A program made the position numbers and the translations under genes. A DNA stretch of 19,111 bases, from positions 1-19,111 of the forward strand of contig QNCE01000016.1 in assembly GCA_003644405.1 (NCBI GenBank). Direction: 5' to 3'. Source of the DNA: Candidatus Omnitrophota bacterium. GTDB lineage: Bacteria > Omnitrophota > Gorgyraeia > Duberdicusellales > 4484-171. Positions 14,586 through 19,111 of this stretch are shown piece after piece. The notes below the pieces were generated by a model. It was given only the letters and a program-made list of their open reading frames with translations, was not told the origin of the DNA and did no database searches. How positions within the stretch are numbered: the stretch's first letter is position 1; each line of letters starts with the position of its first letter.

Positions 14586-15784
14586 TAGTAGTAAGTGGAG
14601 TAGGGGTAGTTTCCTCTATTGGTTTAAATAAAGAAGATTTCTGGAATAATCTTATAAAAGGGAAATCAGGAATAAGCAAAGTGACTCTCTTTGATACCTC
14701 TAAATTTAAACGTCATTACGCAGGAGAGATAAGAAAATTTGACCCCACTTTATTTATTCCTGAAGAGATGACTCAGTTTTTGGGAAGGGCTTCTCAGTTT
14801 GCTATTATTGCTGCTAAATTAGCTTTAGAAGACGCTCATCTTAATTTAAATGAGTGCAGAAATAAAAGATTAGCAATAATTGTAGGTACTACAATGACAG
14901 AAGCAAGTGTGTTAGACTTTTCTTCAGAAATGCTATTAAAGGAGGAATGGGATGAGATTACCCTTAAACTTCTTCTTAATGCTTTTTCTCCCTCTATTCC
15001 CCGCAATATCGGTTATTTTCTCCAACTCAGAGGGTATAATCTCCTTATTCCTAACGCTTGTGCTGCTGGTAATTATGCAATTGGATATGGTTTAGATTTG
15101 ATAAAAAAGGGGAAGGTGGATTTAGCTATTGTAGGAGGAGCAGAAGCACTTTCTCGAGTTGCTTTTCAAGGGTTTCAGAGACTTTATGCAATGGCACCAA
15201 GAGTATGTTCTCCTTTTGATAAGAATAGAAAGGGGATGCTTTTAGGAGAAGGGGCAGGTATTTTAATTTTAGAACCTTTTAGAGAAGCAGAAAAAAGAAA
15301 AGTAAATATCTATGCCGAAGTTCTGGGATATGGTTTATCGTGCGATGCATATCATATGACCATTCCTAAAAAGAAAGGTATTAAAAAAGCAATGGAGAAG
15401 GCAATAAGAGAAGTCGGCTGTTCTCCTGAAAACATAGATTATATCTGTGCCCATGGAACAGGAACAATCCAGAACGATAAAGCAGAGGTTGAAGCGATAA
15501 AAGAACTATTTGGAGAAAATTACAGAAAAGTTCCTGTTAGTTCCTTAAAATCAATGATTGGCCATTGCATGGGAGCAGCTTCTAGTATTGAAGCGGTAGC
15601 CTGTTGTTTAGCGATAGAAAGGGGAATAATTCCCCCCACAATAAATTTTAAAACCCCGGATCCTGAATGTGATATAGACTGTGTTCCTAATAAGGCAAGA
15701 AAAAAGAAATTAAATACAGTTTTAAATAACGGATTTGCTTTTGGGGGAAATAATTGTTGCGTAGTCTTTAGTAGATTAAGTTAA
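14573..15784 (+). CDS. Beta-ketoacyl-ACP synthase, FabF/KS-alpha type (active)
   Basis: A 403-residue condensing enzyme with the full triad: C163 in NACAAG, H294 in CAHGTGT and H331 in MIGHCMGAA. Other family signs are VVSGVGVVSSIG at the N-terminus, SPFDKNRKGMLLGEGAG, VPVSSLKSMIGH and FAFGGNN near the end. It would elongate an acyl-ACP with malonyl-ACP. Its closest relative in the window is the triad-less protein at 11915, with which it shares PECDIDCVPNKA and similar length, so a KS-alpha/KS-beta pair is likely. The housekeeping FabF role is an alternative. The start ATG lies in the second copy of a 20-bp tandem duplication and no Shine-Dalgarno is visible. Confidence 0.85.
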   Translation: MGEKVVVSGVGVVSSIGLNKEDFWNNLIKGKSGISKVTLFDTSKFKRHYAGEIRKFDPTLFIPEEMTQFLGRASQFAIIAAKLALEDAHLNLNECRNKRLAIIVGTTMTEASVLDFSSEMLLKEEWDEITLKLLLNAFSPSIPRNIGYFLQLRGYNLLIPNACAAGNYAIGYGLDLIKKGKVDLAIVGGAEALSRVAFQGFQRLYAMAPRVCSPFDKNRKGMLLGEGAGILILEPFREAEKRKVNIYAEVLGYGLSCDAYHMTIPKKKGIKKAMEKAIREVGCSPENIDYICAHGTGTIQNDKAEVEAIKELFGENYRKVPVSSLKSMIGHCMGAASSIEAVACCLAIERGIIPPTINFKTPDPECDIDCVPNKARKKKLNTVLNNGFAFGGNNCCVVFSRLS

Positions 15785-15796
15785 ATTTGTAGATAG

Positions 15797-16021
15797 ATGG
15801 AAAATTTTAGATTGAACAGTTATAATTTGAGAAAATATCACATAGAGTCTTTTTCAAAACTCAGTTTAAAAGAAAGGCTTACTTTTACCTTTAGTTATAG
15901 CTATTTTTGGATAAGATTTTTAACTAACAGAGACAGAAACACTTATAAAAAATTACAAAATTATGGAAAAAGATATTTTAAATATTCAGCCAATATGGGA
16001 AAGAATAATAAAAGCTCTTAA
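15797..16021 (+). CDS. Small hypothetical protein before nucleotidyltransferase
   Basis: A 74-codon frame, not recognised with confidence. It is basic and aromatic-rich, with a SLKERLTFTFSYSYFWIRF core and a lysine-rich tail. It overlaps the following nucleotidyltransferase gene by 59 bases in another frame, and no ribosome-binding site is visible. Small helical ORFs directly before such nucleotidyltransferases are common in accessory regions, so the two may form a pair, but this is inference. The last 19 codons could be only overlap. Confidence 0.4.
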   Translation: MENFRLNSYNLRKYHIESFSKLSLKERLTFTFSYSYFWIRFLTNRDRNTYKKLQNYGKRYFKYSANMGKNNKSS

Positions 16022-16472
16022 TAAGAATAATATAAAATATGTAATAGTAGGGGCATCAGCTATGGTACTGCATGGTATACCAAGAAGTACTTTAGATATT
16101 GATATTTATGTTGAAGCTAAAGAAGATGTTCTTAGAAAATTATTTAATATAGCCAAAGATTTAGATTTAAAAAGTTATCAAAAAGATATTCTTAAAGTTG
16201 CTCACCTGCCTAAATTATTTACTAATCAATGGATATGTTTTTCTTATAATAAGCAAGATATTTTAGATGTATTTTTAGCAGATAAGATTGAGTTTGAGAA
16301 CTTATATAAAAATTCTGAAGTTAAAAAAGATTCTTCCCTTAAAGTTAGAGTAGCTTCTTTAATAGATATTATAAGAATGAAGAAGAAAGTTGGTAGAAGT
16401 ATGGATTTGATAGATATTAAGTTGATAAAAGAAGCAATAAGAACTATTAAAAAAGATTTAAATGCAAAATGA
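15963..16472 (+). CDS. Nucleotidyltransferase-fold protein (AbiEii/DUF6036-like)
   Basis: A 169-residue protein. It has YVIVGASAMVLHGIPRSTLDIDIYVEA (about 26-52), the G-(G/S)-x-A ... R-x-T-x-D-I-D pattern of the minimal pol-beta-type nucleotidyltransferase fold, and a C-terminal LIDIIRMKKKVGRSMDLIDI motif typical of the AbiEii/DUF6036-type proteins. Related proteins act as toxins or antitoxins that nucleotidylate targets; here neither substrate nor partner is known. It overlaps the small upstream ORF by 59 bases and its own end overlaps an epimerase remnant. Base composition is like the rest of the patch. Confidence 0.7.
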   Translation: MEKDILNIQPIWERIIKALNKNNIKYVIVGASAMVLHGIPRSTLDIDIYVEAKEDVLRKLFNIAKDLDLKSYQKDILKVAHLPKLFTNQWICFSYNKQDILDVFLADKIEFENLYKNSEVKKDSSLKVRVASLIDIIRMKKKVGRSMDLIDIKLIKEAIRTIKKDLNAK

Positions 16473-16548
16473 AGAATACCGAAGAAAAGCGATATTCTTA
16501 ACAGGAGCAACAGGGTTGTTAGGTTCGTATTGTAATTATGATTTATAA
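16462..16548 (+). pseudogene. Remnant of an NAD-dependent epimerase (Rossmann start only)
   Basis: From ATG 16462 the frame reads 28 codons, with RRKAIFLTGATGLLGSY and then five unrelated residues before TAA at 16546-16548. TGATGLLGS is the glycine-rich NAD(P) loop at the N-terminus of extended SDR/epimerase proteins, which are normally about 300 residues. The match ends abruptly after GSY, so the gene was cut there. The ATG overlaps the end of the nucleotidyltransferase gene by 11 bases, as in a former operon. A chance match is possible but the nine-residue motif at the right distance from an ATG argues against it. Confidence 0.55.
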
Positions 16549-16649
16549 TTCAAAATAAAAAAGGCAAATATTCAAACAAAAAGAAAACTTTTATCTGAGG
16601 CGGTAAAGTTTATAGATAGAATAATAATGTAAAGTATGCATTAAATTCA

Positions 16650-17504
16650 ATGGAGAAAATAAGAATTTTAAAAGAGTATTTCCAAAAAGAAAAAGAAGTA
16701 ATTTTAGCTTTTCTTTTTGGTTCTTATGCAGAGAAAAGAGCAAGGAGTTTTTCTGATTGGGATATAGGAGTTTATTTTAAGCCAAAGGAATATTTAGAAT
16801 TAGTCTCATCTTATAGATATCCAAAGGAAGAGAAAATCTGGTCTGATTTAGTAGAGATATTAAAAACAGATAATGTTGATTTTGTGGTATTAAACAGAGC
16901 CTCTCCTGATTTAGTTTATAAAGTATTAAAAGATGGAATTCCTTTAACAGTTAAAGATGAAAAATTGTATTATAATCTTTTATGTAAAGCAAGTTATGAA
17001 TCAATAGATTGGTGGCAATTTGTAGATGAATACTGGAAAATAAAGGAAGAAGCAAAATCTTTAACTCCTCAGGCAAAAGCACAGATTCAGAGAAGACTTA
17101 TTTTTTTAGAAGAACAATTCCAGGATTTTGAATATTTTAAAAAATTAACTTTTTCTGTTTATTCTACAGATAGAAAGGAACGTAGAAACGTAGAAGGATG
17201 GATAGAAAATTTGGTAATTTCAGCCATAGATATCGCTCAGATTTTTTTAGCCTCAGATAAAAAAGAGATTCCTCAAACTTACAAAGAGATTTTAAAAATA
17301 TTTACCACTATTTATCTTAATTTTTTTCCTGAATCTGCAGAGAAATTTTCTGATTTTGTGAAACTAAGAAATATAATTACCCATGAATATTTAGATATTA
17401 GATGGCAAAAGATAAAAGATTTTATTGAACAAGGCTATTCTTTATATTCCCAGTTTATAGAATATTCCCAGTTTATAGAAAAAGTAAAAGCTAAATTATT
17501 ATAA
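16650..17504 (+). CDS. Fused MNT-HEPN protein (MntA-HepT type toxin-antitoxin in one chain)
   Basis: A 284-residue protein with two domains. Residues about 1-95 are a minimal nucleotidyltransferase with the GSx10DxD motif (G24-S25, D36, D38 in FSDWDIG), as in the MntA antitoxin. Residues about 140-284 are HEPN/DUF86: RRLIFLEEQ helix, AIDIAQIFLA, then R240-N-I-I-T-H245-E-Y247, the Rx4HxY motif of the HepT RNase. In known two-gene systems MntA AMPylates the tyrosine of that HepT motif. Here both motifs are complete in one polypeptide, so control could be in cis or between dimers. The C-terminus carries a perfect 18-bp tandem duplication. ATG 16650 lacks a clear ribosome-binding site. The domain assignment is firm, the toxin role is inferred. 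Confidence 0.75.
   Translation: MEKIRILKEYFQKEKEVILAFLFGSYAEKRARSFSDWDIGVYFKPKEYLELVSSYRYPKEEKIWSDLVEILKTDNVDFVVLNRASPDLVYKVLKDGIPLTVKDEKLYYNLLCKASYESIDWWQFVDEYWKIKEEAKSLTPQAKAQIQRRLIFLEEQFQDFEYFKKLTFSVYSTDRKERRNVEGWIENLVISAIDIAQIFLASDKKEIPQTYKEILKIFTTIYLNFFPESAEKFSDFVKLRNIITHEYLDIRWQKIKDFIEQGYSLYSQFIEYSQFIEKVKAKLL
17445..17480 (+). repeat. Perfect 18-bp tandem duplication
   Basis: Two adjacent identical 18-base units (17445-17462 and 17463-17480) translate to YSQFIE-YSQFIE at the C-terminal end of the MNT-HEPN protein. The perfect identity means it is recent. Confidence 0.9.
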
Positions 17505-17511
17505 TAACCAA

Positions 17512-17535
17512 TTTAACCTACGAGGTTGAACTGGG
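17512..17535. repeat. REP-like palindrome, left copy
   Basis: AACCT-ACG-AGGTT at 17515-17527 with TTGAACTGGG to its right; 22 of 24 positions equal the right copy. Confidence 0.7.
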
Positions 17536-17585
17536 AAATGTAGAAATAATTTGCAAAAATGGAAGGTGTAACATAAAAATAAAAA

Positions 17586-18230
17586 ATGAGAGAGAAAATC
17601 CTAAGCACAGGAGAAGTGTACCATATTTTTACCAAAAGCATCGCTAATTTTAAAATTTTTAAAAAAGAAAAAGATTTTTTGCGTATAATAGATATGATGG
17701 CTTTTTATCAAAGAAAGAACAAAGTTAGTTTTGCTATTTTTGAGAAAAATAAATCCAAGGTTCTTGAGGAAAATAATAAAAATAATGACAAAATTGTGAA
17801 AATAATAGCTTACTGCATTATGCCTACACATATTCATTTAATCCTTACACAATCAGAAGAAAAAGGAATTTCAGTTTTCATGAGTAATCTTCTTAATAGT
17901 TATACTCGTTATTTTAATCTGAAGCATAATAGAAAAGGACCTTTATGGGAATCAAGATTTAAAAGGATCCATATCGATAACAATGAGATACTTCTGCATC
18001 TCACTCGATATATTCATTTAAATCCAGTAACTGCTTATTTGGTTGATAATCCCATTGATTGGGAATATTCTTCCTACCGAGAATACTTATCATGTATCTC
18101 CCTTCAGGATTGTATTTGTCAATTTAAAGATATTATAGAGATTGAGCCAGAATCTTATAAAAAATTTGTAGAAGATAGAATTTCTTATCAGAGAGAGTTG
18201 GCAAAGATAAAGCATTTGATCATTGAGTGA
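17586..18230 (+). CDS. REP-associated tyrosine transposase (RAYT, Y1/HUH family)
   Basis: A 214-residue single-stranded-DNA transposase. It shows the HUH metal site in MPTHIHLIL (H82, H84), the candidate catalytic tyrosine in NSYTRYFN (Y106 or Y109) and the RAYT signature GPLWESRFKRI, followed by LHLTRYIHLNPV and the WEYSSYREYL segment. All of these are intact, so the protein could be active. RAYTs are domesticated relatives of IS200/IS605 TnpA and mobilise or spread REP palindromes; two such palindromes flank the gene. No TnpB is present. The ATG at 17586 has no good Shine-Dalgarno; GGAAGG lies about 20 bases upstream. Confidence 0.88.
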   Translation: MREKILSTGEVYHIFTKSIANFKIFKKEKDFLRIIDMMAFYQRKNKVSFAIFEKNKSKVLEENNKNNDKIVKIIAYCIMPTHIHLILTQSEEKGISVFMSNLLNSYTRYFNLKHNRKGPLWESRFKRIHIDNNEILLHLTRYIHLNPVTAYLVDNPIDWEYSSYREYLSCISLQDCICQFKDIIEIEPESYKKFVEDRISYQRELAKIKHLIIE

Positions 18231-18256
18231 ATAGCTTCATTTGGACCAAACAAAAA

Positions 18257-18280
18257 TCTAACCTACGAGGTTGAAATGGG
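18257..18280. repeat. REP-like palindrome, right copy
   Basis: AACCTACGAGGTT at 18260-18272 with TTGAAATGGG to its right, same orientation as the left copy at 17512. Confidence 0.7.
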
Positions 18281-18290
18281 GAAGGGAGTT

Positions 18291-18321
18291 TTGAAAAGAT
18301 TGTTTTTTGCGCTCTTATAAT
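18291..18321 (+). promoter_or_regulatory. Likely promoter of the methyltransferase gene
   Basis: TTGAAA (18291-18296), a 19-base spacer and TATAAT (18316-18321). The spacer is longer than ideal. A transcript would start near 18328 and have a leader of about 140 bases that contains the 41-bp palindrome. Confidence 0.4.
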
Positions 18322-18351
18322 AAAATATAACAATAACACTCAGACTCAATT

Positions 18352-18392
18352 CAAATGAGACACTTTAAGTCAGACTTGAAATGTCTCATTTG
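18352..18392. repeat. 41-bp near-perfect palindrome
   Basis: Two 20-base arms (18352-18371 and 18373-18392) around a single A pair with one mismatch and one T-G wobble. The outer 11 bases CAAATGAGACA also occur at 11206-11216. A T-run (GTTTTT) lies 7 bases beyond the right arm, so a terminator or attenuator is conceivable; a palindromic dispersed repeat or a regulator site are alternatives. Confidence 0.6.
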
Positions 18393-18470
18393 GAAGAGTT
18401 TTTGCCTAAGGTGTAATTACCCGGAGTAGGAAAATGTATCGTTTGAGAAAATAAGTAAGGGGGAATAGTG

Positions 18471-19111
18471 ATGAAAAAGAAAACCAGCTTCCTTAAATTA
18501 TTGATGATGGTGATTAAATTTCTGATTCCCTTTACGGTGATTTTACTAAAAATAATTCATCCTCAAGTAAAATATGGATGGCTTTTTGTAGGATACGTAA
18601 TATTTGTAGCAGTAGAGAGGACATTTGAAACTTTCTACAGTGGAAGATTTGAAAAGCATATTAGCCGATTAGAAAAAGACTGGACTTTCCAGGCAGTAGC
18701 TTTAGTCTATACTACCATGGCTTTTATTATGATGTTTGAGTTCTTTTTAGTTCCTCGCACCTTTACTCCTTTTTTAGTTATATATGGAGGAACTATTTAC
18801 TTAATTGCTTTATTTTTAAGACTATGGGGAGTAAAGACTTTAGGGGAATCCTGGCAGACAAAAATCTTAACAAGGCAGTTGATAACCGATAAAGGACCTT
18901 ATAAATATATGCGTCATCCTATCTATTTTGGAGTAATTTTAGAAGCGCTTTCTGTATCTATGATTGCAGGAACTTTCTATGCATTTTTGTTTGCTATATT
19001 TATATTTGCTTCTTTAATGATTCTTAAAACTTATTTAGAAGAGAAAGACCTTATCAAAATTTATGGAGATAAGTATAGAGAATACACTCAAAAATGCTGG
19101 GCTTATTTACC
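18471..19111 (+). CDS. ICMT/phospholipid-methyltransferase family membrane protein, partial
   Basis: About 213 codons are visible; the frame runs off the right edge. It has several hydrophobic segments: about 8-30, 36-50, 75-90 and 98-120, and two more after residue 155. The conserved SAM-binding tail reads GPYKYMRHPIYFG followed by EEKDLIKIYGDKYREY. This is the isoprenylcysteine carboxyl methyltransferase / PEMT-like superfamily, which methylates lipids or small membrane substrates in bacteria; the substrate is unknown. TAAGGGGGA (18456-18464) is a good ribosome-binding site 6 bases before the ATG; a GTG at 18468 is directly upstream. It is the only gene right of the RAYT element and has its own promoter. 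Confidence 0.8.
   Translation, partial: MKKKTSFLKLLMMVIKFLIPFTVILLKIIHPQVKYGWLFVGYVIFVAVERTFETFYSGRFEKHISRLEKDWTFQAVALVYTTMAFIMMFEFFLVPRTFTPFLVIYGGTIYLIALFLRLWGVKTLGESWQTKILTRQLITDKGPYKYMRHPIYFGVILEALSVSMIAGTFYAFLFAIFIFASLMILKTYLEEKDLIKIYGDKYREYTQKCWAYL

Larger units (their letters stand above)
17512..18280 (+). mobile_element. RAYT gene flanked by REP-like palindromes
   Basis: A Y1 transposase gene lies between two directly oriented 24-base repeats (17512-17535 and 18257-18280) that share the imperfect palindrome AACCTACGAGGTT. REP-associated tyrosine transposases are known to sit between or beside such short palindromes and to act on them. Boundaries are set at the repeats; exact ends are unknown. 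Confidence 0.55.

Noticed and set aside
16590..16632. Short frame reading KLLSEAVKFIDRIIM before the MNT-HEPN gene
   Set aside because: It looks protein-like but has no start codon and is too short; it may be another gene fragment, but nothing can be named.

Overview
The window is AT-rich, almost every gene lies on the + strand, and genes are tightly packed with many 4-nt ATGA overlaps. Gene content (AddAB-like recombination pair, DUF362 ferredoxin, SAM hydrolase, stand-alone type II fatty-acid/polyketide cassette, REP-associated transposase) and GC-rich palindromic repeats in an AT-rich background suggest an uncultured candidate-phylum bacterium. Omnitrophota or a similar lineage is possible, but the sequence alone does not settle this.

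Layout. (1) 1-6177: the C-terminal end of a DUF362 protein, then an overlapping pair coding for an AddA/RecB-type helicase-nuclease and an AddB-type nuclease with the iron-sulfur cysteines. (2) 6202-11212: a tightly coupled five-gene run: an APC amino-acid permease fused to a PTS EIIA-like domain, a short pyruvate kinase without the C-terminal domain, a SAM hydrolase (DUF62), a TtcA-like PP-loop ATPase and a CoaB-only phosphopantothenoylcysteine synthetase-like protein. (3) 11213-11914: about 700 bases without a credible protein gene, filled with hairpins and palindromes, with a good sigma70-like promoter at its left end, a 20-bp perfect LacI-type palindrome, and a promoter that would give a leaderless transcript of the next gene. 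(4) 11915-15784: a lipid or polyketide cassette. It codes for a ketosynthase-like protein that has lost all three catalytic residues, a FabG reductase, a 42-codon ACP-like remnant, a FabZ dehydratase and an intact ketosynthase. The intact and dead ketosynthases look like a KS-alpha/KS-beta (chain-length-factor) pair. (5) 15797-18285: an accessory patch with a small ORF plus nucleotidyltransferase, a 28-codon remnant of an NAD-dependent epimerase, a fused MNT-HEPN (MntA-HepT type) protein and a RAYT/Y1 transposase flanked by two copies of a palindromic repeat. (6) 18291-19111: a promoter, a 41-bp palindrome and the start of an ICMT-like membrane methyltransferase cut by the window end.

The most interesting points are the KS-alpha/KS-beta cassette with its degenerate carrier-protein-like ORF, the single-chain MNT-HEPN protein carrying both the AMPylating and the AMPylated motifs, the permease-EIIA fusion, and the structured intergenic region with its own promoter.
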